A stretch of DNA of 64,000 nt. Source: Elusimicrobiota bacterium (GTDB lineage Bacteria; Elusimicrobiota; Elusimicrobia; Elusimicrobiales; UBA9959). The position numbers and the translations under genes are program-made. Location of the stretch: NCBI GenBank assembly GCA_026388155.1, contig JAPLKI010000022.1:248001-312000 (forward strand). Direction: 5' to 3'. A model generated the notes under the pieces. It searched no databases. It was not told the origin of the DNA and saw only the letters and a program-made list of their open reading frames with translations. This document shows positions 43,501-50,730 of the stretch, one piece after another. The stretch's first letter is position 1. Every line of letters begins with the position of its first letter.

Positions 43501-46500
43501 GATTTTTCTGATATCGCTTTTTCCTCTACAACTTACAACTCACAACTCATAACTTATAACTTGTTCCCCAACACCACCTATTACACGCATGTGGCCGCCG
43601 TCAACGCCGGCGGCAGACTTACCGACTATTTTGCGGTACCGGGCTCCACGCCGACACTAAGCCAGCAAGTCACAGGAGCACAAGTCACAAGTGTATATTT
43701 CACAAGCGCGACGGTAAACTGGACTGCGCTGCCGCTGACTCCGTCAAGCGCAACCTGTGAAGGCTACATTGTGGAGGCCTCCACCGCCTCCAATTTTTCC
43801 GGCGTCGTTTATTCTTCCTTCAGCCTTCAGCCTTCAGCCTTCAGCCTATCTGTCCCTGCCCTCTTCCCCGACACCACTTATTTCTTCCGGGCGGGCTCGC
43901 TTAACTGGGCGGGCACAGTAAACTTTGCCGCCGCGCTATCCAGCTCCACTTATTCCGTCCAGCCGGGTTCTTCCACGGAGAATTTTGCAAACATTGCCGC
44001 GACTTCAATAACGGTTAAATGGCTTTCAAACAGTAATGGCCCCGGGACAAAGTATTTTGTTGAGGGTTCAACCGACGAATTCGCGAGTGTCGCCGTCTCT
44101 TCGCTGACCCCCGCCCTTTATCCCGGTCCCTTTGCCCTGCCTTTTAACGGGCTCAGGTCCAATACGGCTTACGCGTTCAGGGTCGGAGCGTTGGGGAATA
44201 ACATGGACCTTTCAGAACCACTTATTCTCGGTTCAACTGTCACCCCGCCCGTGCCGCCCGCGCTGGCCAATTACACGCTTTGGCTGTCAAGCGCGCAGGT
44301 AGGCTGGCAAAATAACGGAAATTCCGACGGCTCAAAATATTTATGCGAGCTTTCAACCAATAATTTCACCACAGTGTCGCTTTCCTCTGAAACGGTGACA
44401 CTCTCGGCAGTTTTTGAATCGGGGCTGCCGCCTAACACCACTTGTTACATGAGATTGCAAACTCTCGCGAACGGGGAACAGGCGGGCAGCGGGTATGCTT
44501 ATTCAAGCTCAATAACGCTTGCGGCTGTTCCTCCTCAAGTCGGGGCCAGGAACGCGGGCCCGAACAATGCCGGTATATGGTGGGGTTCGGGGGGGAATCC
44601 CCCAGGCTACGCAATATCAGGATGGTTGGCTGCGTCAAATATGCCTGCCGCGCGATATGGCCAGGCGGCCGCCGTTTCGGGCGACAGAATATTTATTTCC
44701 GGCGGAACCGACGGAACAAATTACAGAGCGGAAGTGTGGTCCGCGCAAGTCAGCGCGGACGGGGCCGTAAGCCAGTGGACACAGACCACATCTCTGCCGG
44801 AGTCCCGCTACGGCCATACGATGTCGGCTTTAAAGGGACGGCTTTATGTGACAGGCGGGCTTCACGGCGGCGTTCCGCAGTCAACGGTGTGGTCCGCCAT
44901 TGTCAGCTCTTACGGAACTGTAGGACAGTGGGAGCAGGCCCCGCCTCTGCCGCAGGCAAGGTACGGCCACGCCTCCGCCACTGGCGAGAACATAATTTAT
45001 GTTTCAGGCGGATATAACGGCGGGGCCCGTAAGGAAACGTGGTACGCGAAAGTTTCTGATGACGGCGTTTTGGGCGGCTGGACGGAGGTTGCCCTGCTTC
45101 CCGAAGCGAGATATTTCCATTCCATGGCGTTGACCGGGAGCGGCTGGATTTATGTTTCAGGCGGTAATAACGGGACTTCCGCCAAACCTGACGTCTGGAG
45201 GGCGCAGTTGAATTCCGACGGCTCGATTGGCGGCTGGACGGGGGACAGCGCGCTTCCCAAAGCGCTTTACGGCCACGCGATGATTGAGGCCGAAGGCGCT
45301 ATATTCATGTCCGGCGGGACCGACGGTTCCAACGCGCAGGACGGCGTGTGGAGGAGTTTTATAAACGCGGGCGGGTCTTTGGCCGGCTGGGCCGCTCTGA
45401 CTTCAATGCCTTCGCGCCAATTCCATTCAATGGCCGGGGTTGGAGGGAAACTTCTGATATTAGGCGGCTTTGACGGAACAATAACCAAAAGCGATGTCTG
45501 GCGAGCCGCCGTGGCCGGAACCGAATATTTAGCGGAGCGCGCGCAGGATGCGGGCTTTAGCTCAGGTGTGTCCGGCGCCGGCTGGCTCTCCGCCGCGGGA
45601 TATGATTTCGGAGGGCTTGTGCCCAATACGGCCTATCATTTCAGGGTTAAGGCGCGGAACTTTTATGGTGTTGAAACGGAGTACTCTCCCGTTTTCTCCA
45701 CGGTCACTTTTGCCGTACAGCCTTCAACCGCGCAATTTACGGGGGTGGGGATGTGGTCGCTGCAGGCCAACTGGGGGACGCGCGACAATCCCGCCGGCAC
45801 AAGATACGAAGCCAGAATTTCAAGCGATGCGGCCCATACGCAGAACGCGGCGTCTTCCGATACGGCAAATTCTTTCGCGGTTTTTGACAGCCTTAGCGAC
45901 AAGTTCGTTTACTACGCCTCCGTGCGGGCGTATAACTCCATCGGCGCCTACACGGGCTGGACGGATCTCAGCTCAACCTCCACAAAAGCCAACCCCGCTT
46001 TGGATTTCTCAAGCCCGACCATCACGGTCAACCAGACGGGCGACAAGATCTGGCGTAATTCAAACTCCGGCGTCTATAAAGTGGCTTTCGCCGATACAGG
46101 CGGGGCGCTGTTAAAGCAGGCGGAGGTAAAAATAACCACGGGTATGGCGCAGACGGGCACATTGATTTCGGATTGGGTTCCCGTGCTGACGGATATAAAT
46201 TCGTTCGATTATTCGGACCCCTGGCCTATACCCTCCGGCCTCTGGACGCTGCTCCCCGGCGGTACTTCCTATGTCAGCGTGCGCGCTTTTGATAATAATA
46301 ACAACTCCACCTCAACGGTTGACGCGTTCTATATTTTAAAAGACACCGTCCCGCCTTCTATAATCAACAATGCGTCCGGCGAGACCACCTGGCGGAAAGA
46401 TGACGGCGGGGCGATTTATGACGTGGATTTTTTTGACTACGGCTCCGGATTGCAAACTATCCAATATAGCGCGAGCACGCATCCGGGGACCGCGGACGCG

Positions 46501-48579
46501 AATGCTCTTGACTGGACTACAATTGCCCAACTGCCCGCGGGCGCCACGGTTTATGCGGACAATTGGGCCGTAGCTTTCGCGGCGCTTGCCAACGCCGCTA
46601 CTAACTATATCTCCGTAAGGGCGGCAGACGCGGCGGGCAGTACCGTAACCCTTTCCGGTATTGACGTGTTCAAGATATTAAAGTTCGTCGGCGGCCCCAT
46701 TGCAGGCATAACCGTTCCCGGCTCGGCTTACTACTCTTCCCTCGCGGTCATTTCCGGCACGGCTGACGACACCCTGTCCCATCCGCTTGCGGGAACCGAG
46801 CTGAGCATTAAAGACAGCTCCGCGGGGCTTTACTGGAACGGAACGGCGTTTTTAGCTCCGGGGAGCCAGTGGTTCGCCGCCGCCGGAAATGCAGCCTGGA
46901 ATTACGCCGAGGCGATCCCATGGACGGAAGGCGTAAGTTATTGGGTAATCGCCCGCTCAAGCGACACGGAGGGAAACTATTCGGCGGATTATTCAACCGC
47001 CGTATTCACTTTTGACGGCTATCCGCCGTCGGCGGGCATACTGTCGCCGGCGGACGGCTCAACCATTAATTCGCTCAATGCCGTTTCGGGAACCTCCTCC
47101 GACGCGGTTTCCGGCGTTAAATCGGCGGAGATACGGCTTAAGCGTTTGAGCGACGATAAATGGTGGAATTTCAAATCCGGAAACTGGACGGTTTCGCCCT
47201 CAAGCACCTCGGTTTCGGGGACAACCTCATGGACTTACGCCGTAAACAAAACGCTCAAGTCAACTCTAGCCGCTAACGTGAGTTACTATGTTACGGTGGA
47301 TGCGGCGGACAATGCGGTGCCCGCGAACATCCTGTCATTCGGGGCCGCGGGTTCAACCTTCACTTTCATTGACAATACGCCGCCGGCGGCAGTCACGGAC
47401 CTGACAGCCTCCACAGGCCCATTGCCGGGGACTATAATCGCAAGCTGGTCGTTTACCGGCGACGACGCTTCAAGCGGAACGCTGCTGACCGGCCAATATA
47501 AAATCCAATACGCTTTAGACCCGCAGGTAAGTTTCAGTACTTTGGCCGCGCAAATAACCGTTTCAACCGCGAATGTGAGCGCGGGCTCGCGGGGAAGTTC
47601 TGAACTGACTGGGCTTACCCCGGCGCTTGTTTATTATCTGCGGCTCTGGACGGCGGATGACGCCGGCAACTGGTCCGAGCTTTCAAACGGAACCAGCGCG
47701 CAGGCGCGGCCGTATCCCGAGAGCAGGATAGACGGCCATGTGCTGACGGTATCAAGCGTTGGCATAACAGGGGTTCTGGTGGAGGCCTTTGACACGGCGG
47801 AGATTTTGCGCGCGTCCGATTATACCTCGTCGGATGGGCTGGGGAGCTATTCGCTTACGGGAATAGTTGTCGGGAGCTACACTGTTCACGCCACCTGGAG
47901 CGCGAACGACATAATAAGCGATATCTCAAAAGACGGGATACCCTCCGCCACAGCGGATGTCGATTTTATGCTATCGGTCACTTTCGAGCTTGCCAGCATT
48001 TCGGGCAACATAGAGGGGTACAATAAGGCTGAAGGCTTAAGGCTGAAGGCTAAAGGTGTGAGTAAGACTGAAGGGGCAGGAGTTTATGTGGAGCTTTATC
48101 AAGGGGGGAGAAAGATTTCAACCGCAGATGTGGATGCGGCGGGGAAATTTAAAATAAACAACCTGTTGCCCGGCAAATACACGGTAAAGATAATCGGGCT
48201 TGCGGAAGGCGCGAAAGAGTTTAATGTTCAGTTGAAAGAGGGGCAGAACCTGGAAATAAGTCCCTTGGGAACGCTGTTGAAGAAGGATAAGGTCTACGCA
48301 TTCCCGAACCCCGCCTCGAAGAGCGTCATTTTCCACCTGGAATCGGATATCAGCTCGCTGAAAAAACAGATAATGGTTTTTGGAATTGACGGCCGGGTTA
48401 TTAAGGAATTTTCCGATTCGGACGCGGGCTGGAATTTATTGAGCGGGGGAAAATATGAATTTACCTGGAATATTGACAGCAAAGTAGCCTCCGGCATTTA
48501 CATTTACGAGGTGAAAGTAAAAAATACCGGCACAGGCGATACCGCCAGTACAATAAAAAAACTGGCGATAATAAAGTAG
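37534..48579 (+). CDS. Giant exported FN3/kelch protein (gene A), complete, 3681 residues
   Basis: Start TTG 37534 lies six bases after GGGGGGAT. A long basic leader (about residues 1-55, with LNRIKARVGGILSLK) precedes the hydrophobic export segment FVLIGAVLSIVFFLPRFAGA. Domain order: four FN3-with-kelch modules (37.78-43.08 kb), each with six kelch blades inside an FN3 fold; five plain FN3 domains (43.08-44.53); a further six-blade kelch ring inside another FN3 (44.53-45.72); FN3 and Ig-like repeats (45.7-47.7); two carboxypeptidase-regulatory-like beta domains (47.7-48.25); and a FlgD/type-A-sorting-like C-terminus (VYAFPNPASKSVIFHLE to SGIYIYEVKV). Probably a surface-exposed adhesin or carbohydrate-binding scaffold. 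Export by a type IX-like route is inferred from the C-terminus. No catalytic domain was seen. Confidence 0.9.
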   Translation: MSHLIKSEKIYFTLFPSKPLRKALRRSDLNRIKARVGGILSLKIPNTKTLNNIPYRVPGFVLIGAVLSIVFFLPRFAGAVETPTNVFFDEVTTNSITVSIYAPNPAFSSLETGSSGVNVSINGTYTLPWRNGNKWTTKAVLPTGRSDLAGAAIGGKVYAIGGVSGSFLTTNEAYDPVTATWGTKAPMMMVRGTFPGVVAGGKIYAIGGYNSTGQQNQNEEYDPVADTWTIKPVMPTARAAQGIAAVGGKIYVVGGDTGTTWTNANEEYNPVTNTWTTGIAVMPTARKYLVAESYGGKIYAIGGMNAGNLTTNEAYDPVANTWTPKAAIPMAPGRQPAAAVIGGKIYVTGGSNTLTYNQVYDLLADTWTIKAAIPTGRYQHATPVVKGKLYSIGGIGGTAINEEYDPGVVFTFPTLTPNTQYSFKAKARQSDGVTYTAETAAVSTYTLAALPGVATPAFTDVSSNAVTVNWTQNTNPTGTTLYRTQMSFDPAFGVGFVTNSYNLSASFRGLVVNTTYYFRVAAVNGNGVMTAYTTLGSTMTLVEAPTSIYFDEVSSTSITASGYAATPAFTGLETGLSGVALAINNAYKPWRNGNKWTPKTGMPTARWFFAAGAIGGKLYAVGGDNGGGTYYNKNEEYDPVANTWAAKAVMPTVRSYLSAGVIGGKLYAVGGYYNDAQGDHFVDNNEEYDPASNTWMTKTPMPTARRELSAGGVIGGKLYALGGYNGTSQVNINEEYDPAANTWATKTVMPTARGSLSVGVIGGKLYAAGGGNAVGVLNTNEEYDPITTTWTTKAVMPTPRDSLSAGVIGGKLYTVGGWDGSSYSNVHEEYDPASNTWAAKPVMPTARENPSTGVIGGRLYALGGMGGTGLLNTNEEYDPGVASSFTALTPNTQYFFKAKARNAIGAETGEITVSTYTLAAIPGTTTPAFTGVSSIAVTVNWAQGANPNGTMYYAQLSTASDFSAISSSSTTSNQQLITSNLFPNTTYYARVAAINGNGIITDYKTLGSTMTWVETPTNIYFDEVSSTAITAAAYAANPAFTGLEVGLSGVAVAMNNAYKPWRNGNTWAVKTPMSSARKQLSGSVISGKLYVVGGQSSGGQVNTNEEYDPVANTWAIKAAMPTARNLLAVGVIGRKLYAVGGVGGTNTNEEYDPVSDSWATKAVMPTARNTLSVGVISGKLYAVGGVSDGNTTLNSNEEYDPAVDIWATKTPMPIARKDVAAGVVGGKLYVVGGDDGSGSVAINEEYDPAADSWAAKAPMPTARQRLSAGVTIGGKLYALGGYNGTWLNTNEQYDPISDTWTTKAAMPTARYNFSAGAINGKLYAVGGYAGSPLAANEEYDPGVASTFTALTPNTLYQFKAKARNALGAETTEVIGFSTYTLAAVPDTTTSLYTTVSSNAVTVNWTQSANPTGVTLYRVQASTDSAFGLVAASSDTYNLNAVLPGLSPNTTYYGRVAAINKNGIITYYKTLGSTMTWVETPANIYFDEVSSNSITASGYAGTPAFTGLETGLSGVAVAMSGVYKPWRNGNTWVTKMAMPAARSGPAGAAVGGKIYVVGGHEYGSATNDNQEYDPVANTWLSKAPMPVSRNYLAAAAVGGKVYAIGGRAGDYGADYNLNEEYDPVANTWATKAPLTTARSWLPAAVAGGKIYVIGGVNGSTNLNTNEEYDPGADTWITRSPMPTSRGGARAAAVSGKVYVVGGNTSSPVNINEEYNPVTNTWSTRAPMSASRSNLAVCAVGEKVYAIGGVGGLGTENEEYDPAVNTWTSKAAMPTARDRAAGTVVGGKIYVSGGDNGSTLGINEEYDPGVASSFTALSPNTQYFFKAKARNAIGAETTEVIGFSTYTLAAVALPQSGPLFMNISSGSIIVNWSSGTEAGGFNGLGASYKIQVSSVSDFSVVTSSSLVSSSQYSVSSLSSNTTYYFRAQAYNSAGMTDYSWLTLGSTITQAIVPGPADPAFTDVYTDSLTVHWDANGNATGIPYFVQVSSTVDFSDIAFSSTTYNSQLITYNLFPNTTYYTHVAAVNAGGRLTDYFAVPGSTPTLSQQVTGAQVTSVYFTSATVNWTALPLTPSSATCEGYIVEASTASNFSGVVYSSFSLQPSAFSLSVPALFPDTTYFFRAGSLNWAGTVNFAAALSSSTYSVQPGSSTENFANIAATSITVKWLSNSNGPGTKYFVEGSTDEFASVAVSSLTPALYPGPFALPFNGLRSNTAYAFRVGALGNNMDLSEPLILGSTVTPPVPPALANYTLWLSSAQVGWQNNGNSDGSKYLCELSTNNFTTVSLSSETVTLSAVFESGLPPNTTCYMRLQTLANGEQAGSGYAYSSSITLAAVPPQVGARNAGPNNAGIWWGSGGNPPGYAISGWLAASNMPAARYGQAAAVSGDRIFISGGTDGTNYRAEVWSAQVSADGAVSQWTQTTSLPESRYGHTMSALKGRLYVTGGLHGGVPQSTVWSAIVSSYGTVGQWEQAPPLPQARYGHASATGENIIYVSGGYNGGARKETWYAKVSDDGVLGGWTEVALLPEARYFHSMALTGSGWIYVSGGNNGTSAKPDVWRAQLNSDGSIGGWTGDSALPKALYGHAMIEAEGAIFMSGGTDGSNAQDGVWRSFINAGGSLAGWAALTSMPSRQFHSMAGVGGKLLILGGFDGTITKSDVWRAAVAGTEYLAERAQDAGFSSGVSGAGWLSAAGYDFGGLVPNTAYHFRVKARNFYGVETEYSPVFSTVTFAVQPSTAQFTGVGMWSLQANWGTRDNPAGTRYEARISSDAAHTQNAASSDTANSFAVFDSLSDKFVYYASVRAYNSIGAYTGWTDLSSTSTKANPALDFSSPTITVNQTGDKIWRNSNSGVYKVAFADTGGALLKQAEVKITTGMAQTGTLISDWVPVLTDINSFDYSDPWPIPSGLWTLLPGGTSYVSVRAFDNNNNSTSTVDAFYILKDTVPPSIINNASGETTWRKDDGGAIYDVDFFDYGSGLQTIQYSASTHPGTADANALDWTTIAQLPAGATVYADNWAVAFAALANAATNYISVRAADAAGSTVTLSGIDVFKILKFVGGPIAGITVPGSAYYSSLAVISGTADDTLSHPLAGTELSIKDSSAGLYWNGTAFLAPGSQWFAAAGNAAWNYAEAIPWTEGVSYWVIARSSDTEGNYSADYSTAVFTFDGYPPSAGILSPADGSTINSLNAVSGTSSDAVSGVKSAEIRLKRLSDDKWWNFKSGNWTVSPSSTSVSGTTSWTYAVNKTLKSTLAANVSYYVTVDAADNAVPANILSFGAAGSTFTFIDNTPPAAVTDLTASTGPLPGTIIASWSFTGDDASSGTLLTGQYKIQYALDPQVSFSTLAAQITVSTANVSAGSRGSSELTGLTPALVYYLRLWTADDAGNWSELSNGTSAQARPYPESRIDGHVLTVSSVGITGVLVEAFDTAEILRASDYTSSDGLGSYSLTGIVVGSYTVHATWSANDIISDISKDGIPSATADVDFMLSVTFELASISGNIEGYNKAEGLRLKAKGVSKTEGAGVYVELYQGGRKISTADVDAAGKFKINNLLPGKYTVKIIGLAEGAKEFNVQLKEGQNLEISPLGTLLKKDKVYAFPNPASKSVIFHLESDISSLKKQIMVFGIDGRVIKEFSDSDAGWNLLSGGKYEFTWNIDSKVASGIYIYEVKVKNTGTGDTASTIKKLAIIK
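37777..43080 (+). repeat. Four tandem FN3-kelch modules of gene A
   Basis: The module start motif FDEV/FDEVSS recurs at 37795, 39181, 40594 and 41986 (spacings 1386, 1413, 1392 bp, all multiples of three). Each unit has an FN3 first half ending KPWRNGNxW or similar, exactly six kelch blades of about 45-50 residues (core: TW-TKA-MPTAR, then GGKLYAVGG, then NTNEEYDP), the FN3 second half (FTALTPNTQYFFKAKARNA), and a second FN3. Blades are similar but not identical, so the array is not a very recent expansion. Confidence 0.85.
40441..40474 (+). repeat. In-frame heptamer tract (CAACCAG type), gene A
   Basis: CAACCAG-like units every 7 nt encode TSNQQLITSN, directly before LFPNTTYYARVAA of an FN3 domain. 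Other FN3 copies have unrelated, non-repetitive sequence at this place. Confidence 0.75.
43238..43276 (+). repeat. In-frame heptamer tract (TATCCAG type), gene A
   Basis: TATCCAG, TAGCCAG, TATTCAG and TATCCAG follow at 7-nt spacing and encode VSSSQYSVSS before LSSNTTYYFRAQA. The same word type forms the right arm of the intergenic hairpin at 3725. Confidence 0.75.
43528..43562 (+). repeat. In-frame heptamer tract (CAACTTA type), gene A
   Basis: CAACTTA, CAACTCA, CAACTCA, TAACTTA and TAACTT follow at 7-nt spacing, encoding TYNSQLITYN before LFPNTTYYTHVAA. It is at the same position in its FN3 domain as the other tracts. Confidence 0.75.
43818..43847 (+). repeat. In-frame heptamer tract (CCTTCAG type), gene A
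   Basis: Four CCTTCAG units encode FSLQPSAFSL before FPDTTYFFRAGS. Because 7 nt is not a codon multiple, the peptide repeats every 7 residues. The same word makes the right arm of the intergenic hairpin at 1246. Confidence 0.8.
44620..45520 (+). repeat. Second-type six-blade kelch ring nested in an FN3 domain, gene A
   Basis: Six blades with core W....SLPxARYGHA, then IYVSGGxNG, then VWxAxVSxDGxxGxW, about 49 residues each. They interrupt an FN3 domain between IWWGSGGNPPG and TEYLAERAQDAGF; in neighbouring FN3 domains NPxG and the following strand are contiguous. After the ring the FN3 finishes with GLVPNTAYHFRVKARN. Confidence 0.8.
48025..48056 (+). repeat. In-frame heptamer tract (GGCTGAA type), gene A C-terminal region
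   Basis: AAGGCTGAAGGCTTAAGG and GCTGAAGGC encode NKAEGLRLKAKG, inserted in a carboxypeptidase-regulatory-like domain. It is the complementary sense of the CCTTCAG word and nearly identical to the intergenic tract at 1174-1206. Confidence 0.75.
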
Positions 48580-48603
48580 TTGCTGCACCGACGGTAAAAA
48601 AGC

Positions 48604-48644
48604 TTAACTTTACATTTTTGTCATTGTCTAAAATGTAAAGTTAA
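48604..48644 (+). repeat. REP-like palindrome, copy 3 (between giant genes A and B)
   Basis: Identical over 41 bp to copy 2 at 37365 and in the same orientation, with arms extended by GC on each side (13 bp in total). It starts 25 bases after the stop of gene A and ends 10 bases before the start of gene B. A hairpin here could terminate gene A transcription or influence gene B translation. Confidence 0.92.
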
Positions 48645-48654
48645 GCGGATTAAC

Positions 48655-50730
48655 ATGATGCTGTATAAACGGGGAAAATTGAAGGGTACACTGAACCGCG
48701 TTAAGGCGCGCGCTGGTGATATTTTGTCCCTTAAATTGAAGACATTTAAGCGTTTTGACAACGTTCCCTGTTGTCATATATTTGTAATTTTCGCTTTTCT
48801 TTTTTTTGCCGCCGCAGGATTTGCTGAAGCAGGCGCGTTAGTTAATTGGAATTATCGTAAACCAGTTCTGGTTTCAAATTCAACAACTTCACCTTTGACA
48901 GATTATCAGGTATTGGTCACCACCGACACAGCTTCTCTGATATCAGCGGGCAAGATGCGCTCGGATTGCGGGGATATAAGATTTACTGATTCTGATGGGA
49001 ACACTTTGCTGAACTATTGGATAGAGTCCGGCATAAATACCGCTTCCACTAAAATCTGGGTGAAAGTTCCTTCAATTCCGGCAAGCTCAGCAAAAACAAT
49101 TTATATGTATTATGGAAATACAGGTGTGACCAGCGTAAGCGATAAGGGCGGCACATTTACCTTTTGGGACGATTTCACCAGAGCGAATACATCTTCCGGC
49201 TTAGGCGGCAGCTGGACTCTGACAAGCGGTAATTGGCATATACAAACCAATAAAGGCGTTAGAGTAGGTACAGTGAATACGCCTGATAATTCTCAAGCTA
49301 CTGTTAACAGTAGCACAGATTTTGAAATTCAATTCCAATATACGTTGGCTTCTGACTGTGAGGGAATGCATGTGGAATTGGGGGATATTAGTGTGTGGTT
49401 CGGCAGTTGGGGCTATGATGTAATTCAAATTAATTCCGGGGGAGTTCAAATAGGCAGCGTTTCCAATGTTTTTACTACAGGTACCGTGTACACTCTTAAA
49501 ATTCAAGCGTGGGGTTCGAATGTGAAGGTGTTTGTTAATGGAACAGAGAAGGTGTCAGCTACTACTCGCACACCTTCTGCCGGTACTCTGCTTAAAATTG
49601 GCAGCTGGGGCGGGAGTGCTCCGGGAAGTGAACAGATCGATGATATGCAGGTTAGATCTTTCTCATCTCCAGAACCGACAATAAGCGTAGGAGCAGAGGC
49701 AAGCGGGGATTTTAGCGGCACCGGTGTCGTTTCCAGCGCGGTCTCTAAGGATAACATCCCCATGGAGAAGTCTATGGTGCGCGACTCCAAAGGCGACCTA
49801 TATTTAGTTTACGTTAAGGTTTACAATGGAAAACAACGCATTTTTCTGGCGCGCTCCACCGACGATGGCGCCAGTTGGGCCGACACCACGGCTGCTCCCA
49901 TTGAGACCGCCGGAGACGTGCCTTCGGCAAATTCCTATGATCAGTCGGATCCCGCCTTGGCTATCGACTCAAATGACGTGTTGCACCTGGTTTGGGGCGG
50001 GAAAAATAGTTCGCTTGACACTTCCGGCGGCGTGGAAAGCAAATGCGTCTACTCCTCGGCCGCCGTACCCGGCACAAGCTGGTCCCCGTATGTCAAAATC
50101 CCGGCCCACTCTTATCAGGGCGTCGAGGGGGGCTTTAGTATAGGGGTGGATTCTAAAAACGGATTACATATTGTATGGACTGGTCAGGATTGCGGCAATG
50201 TTTGCAGCTCAATAAGATATTCTTCGCGTACCGCCACAGGTTCCTGGACCCCATATGTTGAAATCAACAATGATGGCAAGATTTACTCTTCCATGTCGCT
50301 AGCCATAGACTCAAAAGACGGGGTGCATATTGCGCTAAGACATGCGGTGGCTTCCCTCGCCTGGGCTACGCCGGTCATTCTTTATTCTTCGCGCTCCGCT
50401 GCAGGTTCATGGGGCACCTTGACGAGTATCTTTACCGACGGGAACGGCGCGGATCAAGGGGATCCCTCGCTTACCATAGATTCCGCCGGCAACCTTATGG
50501 CGGTTTGGAGTTCCGCGGACACTACTTACTCCAAAAGCCAGATCAAATACACGGTCAGGCCCCCGGGGGGAAGTTGGTCAACCTGGGCTTATGCGCAAAT
50601 TATACCGGAAGCTCCTCAGAGCAACCCAAAGGTGGCGGCTGACGCGCTGGGTAATGTTTACATGGTGTGGTCCGGCTCCGATACTACGAACTCTGTGATA
50701 AATATAAAGCGCAGTATTTACAATAGTTAA
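48655..50730 (+). CDS. Giant exported protein (gene B), N-terminal segment ended by an in-frame TAA
   Basis: 691 residues. A basic leader (KLKGTLNRVKARAGDILSLK) resembles that of gene A and precedes the export segment HIFVIFAFLFFAAAGFAEA. A DUF2341 domain (about 58-170: NWNYRKPVLVSNSTT, RSDCGDIRFTDSDG, TIYMYYGN) is followed by a concanavalin-like jelly roll (FWDDFTRANTSSGLGGSW to DDMQVRSFSSPEPTISVG, about 172-350), then sialidase/BNR-type blades (SMVRDSKGDLYLVYVK, DPALAIDSNDVLHLVWGG, FSIGVDSKNGLHIVWTG). TAA 50728-50730 falls in the middle of the last blade, and the same frame continues as coding sequence beyond it. No clear ribosome-binding site precedes the ATG. Either a real nonsense mutation, a sequence error, or readthrough. 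Confidence 0.85.
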   Translation: MMLYKRGKLKGTLNRVKARAGDILSLKLKTFKRFDNVPCCHIFVIFAFLFFAAAGFAEAGALVNWNYRKPVLVSNSTTSPLTDYQVLVTTDTASLISAGKMRSDCGDIRFTDSDGNTLLNYWIESGINTASTKIWVKVPSIPASSAKTIYMYYGNTGVTSVSDKGGTFTFWDDFTRANTSSGLGGSWTLTSGNWHIQTNKGVRVGTVNTPDNSQATVNSSTDFEIQFQYTLASDCEGMHVELGDISVWFGSWGYDVIQINSGGVQIGSVSNVFTTGTVYTLKIQAWGSNVKVFVNGTEKVSATTRTPSAGTLLKIGSWGGSAPGSEQIDDMQVRSFSSPEPTISVGAEASGDFSGTGVVSSAVSKDNIPMEKSMVRDSKGDLYLVYVKVYNGKQRIFLARSTDDGASWADTTAAPIETAGDVPSANSYDQSDPALAIDSNDVLHLVWGGKNSSLDTSGGVESKCVYSSAAVPGTSWSPYVKIPAHSYQGVEGGFSIGVDSKNGLHIVWTGQDCGNVCSSIRYSSRTATGSWTPYVEINNDGKIYSSMSLAIDSKDGVHIALRHAVASLAWATPVILYSSRSAAGSWGTLTSIFTDGNGADQGDPSLTIDSAGNLMAVWSSADTTYSKSQIKYTVRPPGGSWSTWAYAQIIPEAPQSNPKVAADALGNVYMVWSGSDTTNSVINIKRSIYNS

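Noticed and set aside
36389-48644. Composite transposon or integrated phage carrying the giant genes
   Set aside because: No integrase, terminal target-site duplication or phage genes are visible; only REP palindromes and a RAYT support mobility.
50728-50730. Genetic-code change or programmed readthrough at the TAA
   Set aside because: Other genes here end normally with TAA, and the following bases do not match a known readthrough context. Nonsense mutation or base error is simpler.
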